A DNA stretch of 64,000 bases from Diospyros lotus (taxonomy: Eukaryota; Streptophyta; Magnoliopsida; Ericales; Ebenaceae), in assembly GCF_014633365.1 (NCBI RefSeq), contig NC_068349.1:33618753-33682752 (forward strand), written 5' to 3'. Each line of letters opens with the position of its first letter. Within the stretch, counting starts at the first letter, position 1. The translations under genes were made by a program, and so were the position numbers. The notes below the pieces were generated by a model, which was given only the letters and a program-made list of their open reading frames with translations, ran no database searches and was not told where the DNA came from. This document shows positions 47,230-58,939 of this stretch, piece after piece.

Positions 47230-49080
47230 TTCAAGTTTAAGGTAATGGTACATTGTGCCTTCAACTACATTTATAGCTCTTGTTTAGTTATACCCAATGT
47301 ACTTCAAACGGGAAGATAAAAGATATAAATACTTTTAACTATGAATTGAATTCTATAGTCATCACCCGATTTAAAAGTATTGTCATGTAAAGTTAAGGTT
47401 ATGGATTCGATTTGCTTGACCTACTAACGTGTGAGAGGTTCACACCATTCAATGTGTAAAATGAAGTGGGCGACAAAATTTATAACACTAAAAATAGGGC
47501 CTTGACAAGGTATAAAGCTAGTTAGGCATGTTTGTCCAATTCTTATAAGTTCCTTAACAAGGAATACAATTTTATTTTATTCATTTTAACAAATGTTATC
47601 TAACATAATTTCTCAAATCGCTAATTAAAAAATAGACTTCAGTTTCAAGGAAACTCTAAGGCAGAGTTGCGAAGCAAAGTCAAAACTTGAAAGGAAAACC
47701 AATTCCATGTAAAAATGAAAAAAAATATATATAGCAAAAGAATTAATAGATGAAAACCACAAAAAATTCAAAATTTTGATATTCAAAACAAACAAGCGAA
47801 ATATAAAAACAAACTAAAACGAGCCCTAAAATTTTTTTCAAAATTGATCGAAAACAAGTAACCAAATGTCATTCCTTATATACTTTTACATAAAAAAAAT
47901 TAAAATTCGAAGTCTCTTTCCAACCAAGGTTGTTAAAATCGTAAAATCGTAAGAGAGTTTTCAACATGTAAAATCGTAAAATAGAGTGCAATTCAACTTT
48001 AAAATCGTAAAATCGTAAGGGTTTTCGGTGCAAAAAATCATAAAATCATACCCGTAAAATCGAGAGTTTAACAACCATGTTCCCAACCACCCCTAAAAAG
48101 GTTTAGAACACCCCTTTAATTGATATTCTTATTAGACTAAGTATGATTATTTATAGGAATCTCCTATGATCTTTTACGTGAAAATACTAAAATTTGAAGT
48201 CCTCCTAAAAAGGTTTAGAACACCTCTTTAATAAATATTCTTGTTAAACTAAGTATGACGATTTCTAAGAAGCTCGTGATCTTTTAGGTACCCAAAAAAA
48301 AAAAAAAACTAAAATTCAAAGTCCTTGCTCAATCACCCCTAAAAAGGTTTAGAACACCCCTTTAATTGGCCACCTTATTAGACTAAGGCCAAGTATGATG
48401 ATTCTTAAGAAGTTCCTATGATCTTAATGGCATAGCATTCTTGTACCAAAACTAGAAATTGGGACCAAAAAATTCAAAGATTGAATGATGGGTCTTCTTG
48501 GAAGGCTTGTGGATGACAATTTGTGGTCCATTGAGGCCTCCTTTCATCAGTCCACCTTATTGGGCTTGGTCCCCAATGTATCCCAAAAAACATAGATAAA
48601 GGCACTGATGAATGCTTTTACCAACCACTTAAAAGTGGTATTTCGTGATAACGAATGGCGGGTTTGGAAACATATTTTGTTTTTTTTTTTTTTTTTGCAA
48701 ATTTGGGATTGTGGGTGGGTTTCATTAATACTTTAATCTTGTAGTCTTGTTAAGGGACGAGTGACTTCAAAGTATACAATTTATATATTAAAGTAAGAAA
48801 AATGATACAAATCATAATGTAGTGACATAATTATTGTTTGTTTCTCAACCTTTCCACATGGGTGGGTTGTTGTAGAACATGATCAGTGATTAATTTTTTT
48901 TTTTTAATGATCTAGATTTTGGGATTTGCCCGACTAGCTCTGGGAAAGAGTGGTCTTCTCCCCTGATTCGCTTTCTAGGTAAGTGCAGATGCATCACAAT
49001 TTTTTTTAAAAAAAAAAATTAACCTATGCTCATAAAATAATCTATGAATCACAATTTTTATCATGAATCAATATCTATGC
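47230..49080 (+). repeat. Local duplication in unit B, first copy
   Basis: Bases 47230-47760 recur, diverged, at 49108-49420 plus 49740-50345, and 47740-48860 recur at 51340-51426 plus 52148-52925. Shared strings include GTGGGCGACAAAATTTATAAC and ACCCCTAAAAAGGTTTAGAA. The ACCCCTAAAAAGGTTTAGAACACC phrase itself occurs at least three times in each copy. Confidence 0.7.
47925..48079. mobile_element. Small MITE, 155 bp
   Basis: Inverted termini CAAGGTTGTTAAA and (reverse complement) CATGGTTGTTAAA, flanked by TTTCCAAC (47917-47924) and TTCCCAAC (48080-48087), an 8-bp duplication with one change. The local paralogue near 52230 has the uninterrupted site CTTCCCAACCACCCC. The inside repeats AAAATCGTAAAATCG. 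Confidence 0.75.
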
Positions 49081-49809
49081 TCATAAGACAATCTATGAGT
49101 TTGCTTAATGGTCCATTGTGTCTTCAACTACATTTGTACCTCTTGTTGGGTTATACCCAATGCACTCCAAACGAAAAGATAAAAGATATAAATATTTTTA
49201 ATAATTAATTAAATTCTATAGTCATCACCCAATTTAAAAGTATTGTTATGTAAATTTAAGGTTATGGGTTTGATTTGCTAGACCTATTAACGTGTGGGAG
49301 GGTCACACCATTCAATGTGTAAAATGAAGTGGGCGACAAAATTTATAACACTACAAATAGTGCCTTAAATAAGGTATAAAGCTAGTTAGGTGTGTTTGTC
49401 CCATTCATCTAAGTTAATCCTTAAAGAAGGAACCATGACTACTTTTCTTACATGTTCTATTTCCTTTAGGGAGTGTTTGTTAACTAGGACATGGAGTAAA
49501 AAATATAAAAAATATTTTATACAAAAATATTTTTCATTGTATTTGTTAAATTTTTCTGACAACCCTTATAAAAGAGGTCACGTGACTTTTTATAAAAATT
49601 AACCCATATGCCCCTTTAATACATTATGAAAAATTTAACAAATAGTCGAATAAAAATTTTAAAATACTTTCCAACCATATCATGACTATTTTATAATTTG
49701 ATACGAAAAATATTATAATCTTACTCATTTTAACAAATGTTACCTTAATATAACTCTTCAAATCTCTAACTAAAAAATAGACTTCTATTTCAAGGAAACT
49801 ATAAGGCAG

Positions 49810-50269
49810 TAGGGGTGTTCGCGGTGTGGTTTGGCCGATCTGAATCATTTTCAGCACGTCAAACCGCTAGTGCGGTTTTTCAACCAAACCAGACCGAAAT
49901 GCGGTCTGGTTTACCGCAGTTTGAAATACTATTTAAAATTACTAAAAAATATATTTAAAAATGTTAAATAAAGACACAAATATTGGTAAATAAAGACAAT
50001 TAAATGTAAATAAATAGGAGCAAAAAATAAAGACAAAATAGTGTAAAACATAAATAGGATGGGCTACCAATTATTAAAATTTTAAAATAATATTTTTTAT
50101 AATTTTTTTTATTAATTTCTTGGGCGCAAATTACCCAAACCGCAAACCGTGCGGTTTGGACAGAATCCAAACCGTTTTCGACCGAAAAAAAAAAAAATCG
50201 ATCGGATCGGTTTGGTTCGGTTCAGTTTGGCCAGTTTTCGCGGTGCACCGATTTTTTTGAACACCCCTA
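49810..50269. mobile_element. hAT-type MITE, 460 bp
   Basis: Termini TAGGGGTGTTCGCGGTG and (reverse complement) TAGGGGTGTTCAAAAAAAT, flanked by TAAGGCAG (49802-49809) and TAAGACAG (50270-50277), an 8-bp duplication with one change. The local paralogue near 47661 shows TAAGGCAG once, uninterrupted. Inside are CGGTTTGG/CCAAACCG subterminal repeats. Confidence 0.85.
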
Positions 50270-51426
50270 TAAGACAGGGTTGCAAAGCGAAATCAAAACT
50301 TGAAAGGAAAACCAATTCCATGTAAAAATGAAAAAAAATATAAATAACAAAAGAATTAATAGATGAAAACTAGTAATATATTAAGCCTTAACTCCTCTAT
50401 AAGTCAATTACATGATTTTAAATCATCAATCTTCTCCGTATATATATTTTGTAAAGCGACTATAAGATATATTATAATTATGAGTTTTTATTAAGTTTTT
50501 TAATTATTTTCAAAAAATTTAAAATTCTAAACATTGAAAAAAAAAAATATGTTTCTGTAATTTTTATTTTATTTTTATTTTCTTCTCCTCTGCACCATTG
50601 CGTGAAAAGATTAGAAACAAAATTGAAAAACAAACTAAAATTCTCAAGTCGACAATCAAACAGGTTAAATTTTTTATATTTTAAATGAAAATAAAAATAA
50701 GCGCATGCAAAAAGAAGAAAAATATGAAAAATTAAAACAAAAAACTAATTGGTTTAAGTTTTTTTTTTTTTTTTGAATTTTTAGTCTTATTTTGTGTGTA
50801 TTTAGTTTGTTGTTCTGATTTAGAAAATGAAAACCCTAACATGTTTACAATTTTTAGTTATTTACTTTATTTTTTCTGATCTTTTCTTTGAAAATTTTAG
50901 GGCTTGTTTGGTTATAGATTTTTTTTTTTAATTTTTAACTTTAATTTCTATTGAATGGTTGATCATGAAAAGTTAAAAATTCAATTTTTTTAATTTTCCA
51001 AATTTATATTATGAATTATAAAATATTAAATATATATTTTTTAAACTTCATAAAAATACACGTTATTATTTTTTAAAACACAAAAATGTTGTATACGTTT
51101 GCCTAAAATATTGTATACGTTTAGAACTTAAAAAATATTTTCTACAACCAAACGGCCCTTAGGATTTGTTTGATTTCGTTATTATTTGTAGCTTTTATAT
51201 TCATTTGTATTTAGGAAAAAATGAACTCATTCCCCAAAAAGGCAAAATTATGGTTTTAGTTTTTCCATTTTTGACTTACTACTTTTAGTAACTTTTCAAA
51301 ATATGAATTTTCACAAAGATTAAATAAGAAAAAGTTATTACATATGAAAACCACAAAAATTTCAAAATTTTGATATTCAAAACAAACAAGCGAAATCTAA
51401 AAACAAACTAAAACAAGCCCTAAAAA

Positions 51427-52147
51427 CACTACAACAAAAATAATTTGTTGAGGCATTTTTTTTAGGGCATTTTTTAGAAAGTGTCTTCTAAAATACCATT
51501 TTAAGGCACAATTTAAAAAAGTGCCCCAATACAATAACTTTAATGAAGCACAACAATTAAGTGCCCTATAAAATACCATTTTAAGGCATAATTTAACAAA
51601 GTGCTCCAATAAAACAATTCTAATAAGGCGTGACAATGAAATGCCCTAATAGACAAATATAAGTATCTTAATAGATAAATTTAATATGGCAGAATTTTTG
51701 AAATGCCCATTAAAATAATTCTAACAAGACACTCTGATGAAGTGCCCTAATAAACAAATCTTAAGTGCTCCAATAGAATAATTTTAATGAAACTTAGATA
51801 TACTATAAAATAAACATAGGCACATATATTAATAAGATGATGTGTAGATCAAGTGGTCACACATGTGCAAGAAGAAGGATTCGAGCTGAGGGAGAAGTAA
51901 GTTAGAGTTAAGAGAAGGCCTTCTGGGGGATATGAAAAATAAATTTATAGTGATTTTTGAGACATTTTTAATGTCGCAACAAACTTAAATTTATAGTTAT
52001 TTTTGAAGCATTTGTAAGTGTCTCAATACGTTTTTGGGGTACAATTACACGGGGCATTATTATTAGTGTCCCAATAATTAAAATACCCCAATAAACTATC
52101 TATTAAGGCATTTTTAAATGTCTCTTAATCTAAAATTTGTTGTAGTG
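51427..52147. mobile_element. Non-autonomous CACTA element, 721 bp
   Basis: Begins CACTACAACAAA and ends TTTGTTGTAGTG, perfect 12-bp inverted termini, with AAA on both sides as the expected 3-bp target duplication. Subterminal GTGCCCTAATAA / GGGGCACTT-like motifs repeat in both orientations. The local paralogue near 47823 (GCCCTAAAATTT) is the empty site. No transposase. Confidence 0.88.
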
Positions 52148-52925
52148 AAAATATTTTTAAAATTGATTGAAAATAGGTAGCGAAATGTCATTCCTTATAT
52201 ACTTTTACATAAAAAAAAATTTAAAATTCGAAGTCTCTTCCCAACCACCCCTAAAAAGGTTTAGAACACCCATTTAATAGACATTTTTATTAGACTAAGT
52301 ATGATTATTTTTAGGAAGCTCCTATGATCCTTTATGTGAAAAAACTAAAATTCGAAGTCCCCCTTAAAAAGGTTTAGAACACCCGTTTAATAGACATTCT
52401 TGTTAAACTAAGTATGATGATTTCTAAAAAGCTCCTTATCTTTTAGGTACGAAAAAACAAAAAAAAAAACTAAAATTCAAAGTCTTTTCTCAACCACCCC
52501 TAAAAAGGTTTAGAACACCTTTTAAGTGACCGCCTTATTAGACTTGGGCCAAGTATGATGATTCTTAAGAAGTTCCTATAATCTTAATGCATGGCGTTCT
52601 TGTACCAAAACTAGAAATTGGGACCAAAAAATTCAAAGATTGAATGATGGGTCTTCTTGGAAGGCTTGTGGATGACAATTTGTGGTCCATTGAGGCCTCC
52701 CTACATCTGTCCGCCTTATTGGGCTTGGTCCCCAATGTATCCCAAAAAACATAGATAAAGGCATTGATGAATGCTTTTACCAACCACTTAAAATGGTATT
52801 TCGTGATAAGAAGGGTGGGTTTGGAAACATATTTTTTTAGCAAATTTGGGATTGTGGGTGGGTTTCATTAATACTTTATTAATCTTGTTAAGGGAGGGGT
52901 GACTTCAAAGTATACTATTTATACA

Positions 52926-53310
52926 TTTATCGTGAATCACAATCTATGCTCATAAGATAATTTATGAGTTCGCTCTCTAGTTTTGGGAGAAAGCTCGTAT
53001 TAATTGTTTGTATCATAATTTTTTTTAAATAATAAAATAATTTATCGTGATTCAATAGCTCAATTTTTTGTGCTCATAAGATATGAATCTTTAACGATTC
53101 ACTAATTGAAATTTTCAATTTTTTGTAATTTTAGAATCTCATTAAAAACAATTAACCTTTATCATTAAATGATGACTTGACCAACTCAACATAAAGAAAG
53201 ATGACTAAGAGGATGATGAACTTTTAAATGATTACAGATGTGTTATAGGTAAAAATTTATTAAAAGATAAAAAAAAAAACTAAAAGCCCAAAGTAATATT
53301 TTAAGTTAAA
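52926..53310. other. Non-coding unit-B backbone
   Basis: Colinear with about 18720-19135. No gene. Confidence 0.5.
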
Positions 53311-55930
53311 TGATGTAATTTTTCCTAATGATGGGTCCCGAAGAGAGTGCAAATAAAATAACTTCGACATCCAAAAATCTCTTAGAGAGTTCTATAAAAA
53401 GAATCAATATTATGCATAAAAATCTTAATTTTAATAGATTATAGAATATTATGATAAACGTTGTCCATAAGAATCTTAATCCTAGGGAATATCAAAATAT
53501 TAAAATAAATATTATCTGAAGAATCTTAATTTTAGAGGATTTGAAAAATTTACATGCTCTTTTATAAATAAATGAGCCCTAATTTTAAAAAAGATATATC
53601 TATAATACTAATTTTAATAGTTTTTAAGCTTTTAATGGCTAATTTAAGAATTAGAGTATTTGTACAGAAACTTATCTGTATCTTCTAATCGTTTTCTTTA
53701 TTTCAAGGGACTTTACGAAAATATTTTTACTTGATAAATTTATTATTATTAAATTAAAAAAAAAACAATACTAAGAAATGAACATGAGAGTAGATAATAA
53801 AGGATCATGCTATTGGTACTTTTTGGGTTACACATTTGATTATATAATATATCATAAATAATAAAAATATTTCTTACGCCTTATTGTCTTATGCTACTTC
53901 ATTATTTTAGATGAATAATATTTTAATCACGTGTTTTAAATAAGAGATTTTTTAAATATTTTAATTATATTATATAATTAAAGTGTAAGTGCATCTGAAA
54001 CACCGGCGGGGGGCAACAAGTAGTGGGCGGTGAAGAGGGCGGGGCCCAAAGCCAGTGGTGTCTGGTAGTACTTTTAAAGATGTGATGTTGAAATTTCAGT
54101 GGTGGAAGTGAAATTAGCAGCAAAGTGACAGATTTTCTTTCTTTTTGGTCAAAAACTCGTTTCTTAGAGCTAAATTCATATTTTTTTATAATCACTTAAA
54201 ATTTTTATTATTTTAATTAATCGACTAAATTTAATTTTTAAATCAATTTAATATTTATACTTTGATATTTTTTTATACAGTAACCTAAATTTTTCGTTAT
54301 TTTAATTATATCTCTAGATATATAATTTTCAATTAATTTAAGTTATATACTTTTATATATAAAAAAATAAATAAAATTACATGTGATACTTTGTTCATGT
54401 TAAAATACATTGCTAAATTAACTCGCAAACATATATTCAGAGATATAATTGAAATAAAAAAAATTAAGTTATTATACCAAAAAAATGTCAAAATATAAAA
54501 ATTAAATTAACCTAAAAATATAAATTTATAGGTGTAATCAAAATAACGAAAAATTTAAATAATTAAATAAAATAATACGTGAAAATACATGTATAAAAAT
54601 ATAAGTTCGACCTATTTTCCTTTTTCTATGGCTTCATACAAATGAATAATGACAATTTCAAGTAAGAAATTTAGGGCATTGGGCGAGGCAATGGCCTTCC
54701 ATCTCACTTTTGAGATGATTTTGGTTCCACCAATTAATAAGGGTATGAAGTAATATATAACTGTTGATAAGAGTTTCAAAACCCATTGCAAGGGTAGATT
54801 AGGCATTCTAAGATCTTGAAAGTTCCCTTTGGCTCCTCAATTTAGTTAGGTAGTATATATTAAAATGATTAAAATAAGATTGTATCAATAAAAGATTAGT
54901 GTTACAAAATTAGATCGATAACAAATCACAATCAAATAAATCAACCACACACGAATATATAATTTAATATAAAAAACTCAAATAGGAAAGAAACTACGGA
55001 CAGAAAGAATAAAATATCACTAAGTAAATAATTATTAGTACAAAAGTGAAATTGACACACCTTATAATTTTATGTAACCTAGGCAGCTATTTATAAGCCT
55101 AAAATCATATATAGATATACACAATAAATCATATTCTGATCAGAAGATGATTTATGAGGATATTCTTCCACATAAGATAAATCCCACATAAAATCAAATT
55201 TGATAATATCCTAATCACAGTCAAATTCGAAGTCATAATCAAGGTTAAATTAGGAGTCTCAATCACAAACAAATTTAAATTTCGGGTTATAATTATAACA
55301 GTTGGAATACTTTCCGAATCAAGATATGAAATGATCGAGATAAGATTGAAAAATATTTCAAAATTTTTATTAAATTATTTGTTAAATTTTTTGGAATATA
55401 CTGGAGGACATATGGGTCATTTTTTCTTATTTGTAAGGTTCAAAATAAATTTATATGGAGAAAAAAAGAGATAAATTTATCTAAAAAATTCAGATAAAAA
55501 ATCACGTGACTTCTTTTTCAATAATCATCAAATAAATTTAACAAATACAATAAAAAAATATTTTTGTCTTGAATACTTTTATATTTTATTTTTGTAATCT
55601 ATTTCCTGATTAACAAGTATCATTATTCAATTAATTAATAATTACGACTCATTAATAATATTGACTAGTATGATGTTATTATAATTCATAACGTACTATT
55701 GATTAGGTATGGACGATAAGAGAGTGTAGTGTTACATCAAGACCCCAATTGAACTTAATTAAAAAAAAAAAACAAATTAAATCAATCAACTATCTTATTT
55801 TGCTAATAGAAGAAAATTCAAATGGATTGGATTTTGTTTCATAATTGGGATATGACAAGTGGTTGATTTGGGTTCAAAATTGAGTCAATAATTCTGCCTA
55901 AACTAGGGCTACATTTTTTATACTAAATCC
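53311..55930. other. Unit-B-only block
   Basis: No counterpart in unit A, where a different 1.8 kb block stands in the same place. Mostly AT-rich. A short GC-rich island at 54000-54060 and an inverted member of the CACGTGAC MITE family (about 55310-55650) are the only landmarks. No gene recognised. Confidence 0.5.
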
Positions 55931-56829
55931 CTAATAAAAATGAAGGGGACTTAACCTTATATTAATTGGTTTAGGTGGCAACTACACATACCGTTTAAAG
56001 TAAGCAATTATCAGTACAAGTTTAGGAGAGTTAAATTAATGCATCATCAAATGAAGAAATAAACATATGTACGTAACGTAGCAAAGGAGGGAGACAACTA
56101 GGTAATTGGAATAGGGATTGGACTACAGACATCACTTATTGTCTTTTGTCTTCTCTCTTTGTGCTGGAAAGTCTTTTGGGTTAATTTTATTTATTGAATT
56201 TATATTCAATAAAATTAAATTAAAATTTTAAAGAAATTAATTAGTTTGGTTGATATTAACCAAAATAATCGAATCTGATCATACTAAATGAATTATATTC
56301 AAAATAACTAATAATATTAAGAAAGTTGGGTCAAGATTTGAAACGATTTAGTAAATGTTATCGTTGTTATTATTATTATTATAGACCTTAACTTGGGTTT
56401 ATTTTAGCGATAATTTTATAAATAGTCTAAAGCTTAGTGTGTGTGTGTTTTGAAAAAGCCCATATATTCGATTAGTTTAATTTAATTTTCTTCTAATATT
56501 GGAGGTAAGTTTGGAGGCCAACAAAAATGACAAAGAAAAGGTTAGATTCGTATGAAAAAGAACAAAGCAACTAAATAAGAGGATACGATTGGACGAAATA
56601 AACAACCAGAGAAATATAAAAGTCGGGCCAATCAAAAACTAACTTGAAACACACAATTAGAGGCGAGAAAGTGATCAAAAGAATCATCGTATACGGGACA
56701 AATGAAACCATATGAAAAACTTATTTAGAAGTCATTTAGAAATAAACCAAAAATAGTTAATTCACCAGAACTCTTGCATTGCTTGTCGATTTGAGATTAT
56801 GTGGATAAATTATTATCATTATTATTAAA
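55931..56829. other. Non-coding unit-B backbone
   Basis: Colinear with 20969-21825 of unit A, including the GTGTGTGTTTTGAAAAA string. No gene. Confidence 0.55.
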
Positions 56830-57000
56830 AGTATCTCTCTTGAGATTATTGTTCTTGCGCGATCCTCTATCTCTCGTGTCCTCAATTTTGATAAAAAAAA
56901 TAAATTATAGATAGAGATTTTTATCTCGTTGTGTAAAACAAGATGTCAAATTCAAAATTTATTAATACAAATTTTAATTCATCTTAATTTAATCATTTAC
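56830..57000 (-). mobile_element. Candidate SINE copy (minus), unit B
   Basis: Counterpart of 22140-22310, decayed, with TGCGCGATCCTCTATCTCTC matching the tail motif of the 17118-17260 copy. Confidence 0.45.
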
Positions 57001-57824
57001 CCATACTCGGAGAGTAATAATTGCACCTCGTCCTTGGCTGTACAATAAGGGGGACGCAGCAGTCCTGCAATCTGCCACTGCCTTAGATCAAATCAATGCT
57101 ATGCCTGTGCCCATTTGATGCTTTGGTGCGTCGACCATCCCCCTGGTTTAATTAGAAATATCGCATCATTTACTTGAATTCTGTGGTCCAAGTGGTAGCC
57201 CATGTGCAAGAAGAGATGGATAAAAGGGGACTGACTCCACATGAAAAGATCGATAGTCATGGATGAGTTGAACCAAAGAGTGTTTATAGTCGGTACGTTT
57301 CTATAGTTTGAACCAATTGATACCACTTGGCACCCATAAATAGGTCGTTGCTCAAATTCATCTATGATAATAGTTCTTTGCATAAAATTTAATTTAATTA
57401 TGATAATAGTTCGTGTAAAAATCGTGTTAGAAAAGTTTGTAATTGTTTCGTAAAAAAATCTAGATATGATGAATGGATTAATCTCTCTATTATGGAGTTA
57501 TGAAGCTAGTCATGGATACAAAACCTAGCAAATTTTGTGTGTCTCATCTCTCTTAATTTTTTGTGTGAGATTATGCGTAATTCAATCTTAATGGGTGGTG
57601 TCAAAACTCAAAACTATTTATTTTTAATCAAAATTGTTCGTTCGATTCAATTCAAGTTAAAAGTCAATTTGATTCGATTTTCAAGTTTAACAATTTTGAT
57701 TATTTTGGTTCGGTTCGTTTCGATTTGGTTTGATTTTCGTATCGAAAAAAATTAAAATAGTCAAATTGATCAAAATTGTCAAATAACGTCATTAGGGCAA
57801 TATCAAGTGTCATTTTCTTACCTT
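57001..57824. other. Conserved A/B stretch plus AT-rich sequence
   Basis: Bases 57010-57410 match 22320-22710. The minus strand is open for 94 codons (57383-57099), but no family is recognised and the A copy does not support it. The rest (57420-57780) is AT-rich with TTTGGTTCGGTT-like hAT subterminal motifs. Confidence 0.4.
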
Positions 57825-57995
57825 GCGCGAGTTAAGTGGTTGAGTCATGATAAGTTGTGATTCGCACTAATAGGTCATGGGTTTGATTCCTTACTCTACG
57901 TAGTGAGATAAAGTTTTCACATGTGATTTACTTTTTCTGTCAAAATTGAGAACACGAGTGGTGAAAGACCGCGCAAGAGCGGTAATCTCAAAATA
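57825..57995 (+). mobile_element. Candidate SINE copy (plus), unit B
   Basis: Carries AGTGGTTGAGTCATGATAAG, then GGTCATGGGTTTGATTCC (B-box-like), GATAAAGTTTTCACATG and GAGAACACGAG; counterpart of 23000-23175, so it predates the duplication. Confidence 0.6.
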
Positions 57996-58064
57996 ATAGA
58001 CGAAGAAAATAAGTTGTTTTTTTGTCACTTTTTTATTTTTTAAGAGACTAATATTATATTTTTT

Positions 58065-58493
58065 ATGAATTATGCTAAATGTACATCATTTTTGTACATT
58101 TTGGGCTATACACAGGGGTATTATGACCAAAATACCTCTCGTCTCCATACACCTCACGCGCCTCTATGCACCTCATGAGAGATATTTTTGTCATTTGTTC
58201 CAAAAGGTGAAATTGCTCATCTTGGGCGCCCCCACCCCCGGCTCGACAAGAATGTGGGGGGAGGTTAATCATGGTGAATCAGCCAACCAACAGTGGCTAG
58301 ACCAGTGTTCACTTCGCACAAGGAGTCTCCCTCATTTGAGATATTGCTCCCACACTATTGTTGAAGAGACTCGATTTTGGGTCATTTGTTCCAACTTCAC
58401 CGCTGCTGACCAACTGAGCTGCCCATGCGACCAGATATTTTTGTCATTGATACACTTTTGTGTAGTCTAAGATGTACAAATAGCATTATTCAT
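58065..58493. mobile_element. MITE, 429 bp, private to unit B
   Basis: Termini ATGAATTATGCTAAATGTAC and (reverse complement) ATGAATAATGCTATTTGTAC, flanked by T6 on both sides. Unit A has the single uninterrupted site TATTATATTTTTTAATGTCC at about 23234. The core is GC-richer and open for 132 codons on the plus strand, but no protein family is recognised. Confidence 0.85.
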
Positions 58494-58497
58494 TTTT

Positions 58498-58755
58498 TAA
58501 TGTCCCCATGCCAAACTCCTGAGTAAAACTTTCATTTATATGTTTGTTTCCAAATTAACTGCTCAGAACCTAACACGCAACAAGCAACAGGCATGCCCTG
58601 AATGCAGGCGCCAGTTAGGCCAATATCAAGTGTCATTTCTTCAGGCCAACGCACAGCATCACCACCCCATTCGGCATTTGGTATAAGTCTGTTCTTTTTA
58701 TTTAAATTATTTATGTAACAGTATGGAATAATTTGGTTATATTCTATTCTTTTTT
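58498..58755. other. Near-identical A/B non-coding block (unit B copy)
   Basis: Matches 23246-23503 without visible difference. It lies about 2.6 kb upstream of the CER1-B ATG, and the A copy about 6.3 kb upstream of CER1-A because of later insertions. Confidence 0.6.
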
Positions 58756-58839
58756 ATTCCATAAAAATCATGGATCTATTTACATCGATTGCCCACAAAA
58801 TTAACTTAATCGTTAGAGGACATACTGAAGGACAAAGTC

Positions 58840-58939
58840 TTGTCTTTCTATTACAGATCAAGCAAGTTTTCGATAAGCTCAAGGTCGAGTTGTCTTTCTA
58901 TTACAGATCAAGCAAGTTTTCGATAAGCTCAAGGTCGAG
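58840..58939 (+). repeat. 50-bp tandem duplication
   Basis: TTGTCTTTCTATTACAGATC through AAGGTCGAG occurs twice with a 50-bp period. Unit A (about 23596-23645) has it once. Confidence 0.92.

Larger units (their letters stand above)
49108..52925 (+). repeat. Local duplication in unit B, second copy with insertions
   Basis: Counterpart of 47230-48860 in the same order. It is lengthened by an AT-rich MITE-family copy (49470-49740), the 460-bp hAT MITE, the 721-bp CACTA MITE and about 1 kb (50350-51340) matching A 17320-18045. Confidence 0.65.

Noticed and set aside
57099..57383. 94-codon minus-strand frame in a stretch conserved with unit A
   Set aside because: The A copy has indels that break the frame and no family is recognised. 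Conservation is of DNA, not of the reading frame.
58072..58470. 132-codon open frame
   Set aside because: Confined to a MITE present only in B. No domain recognised, no promoter or splice context.
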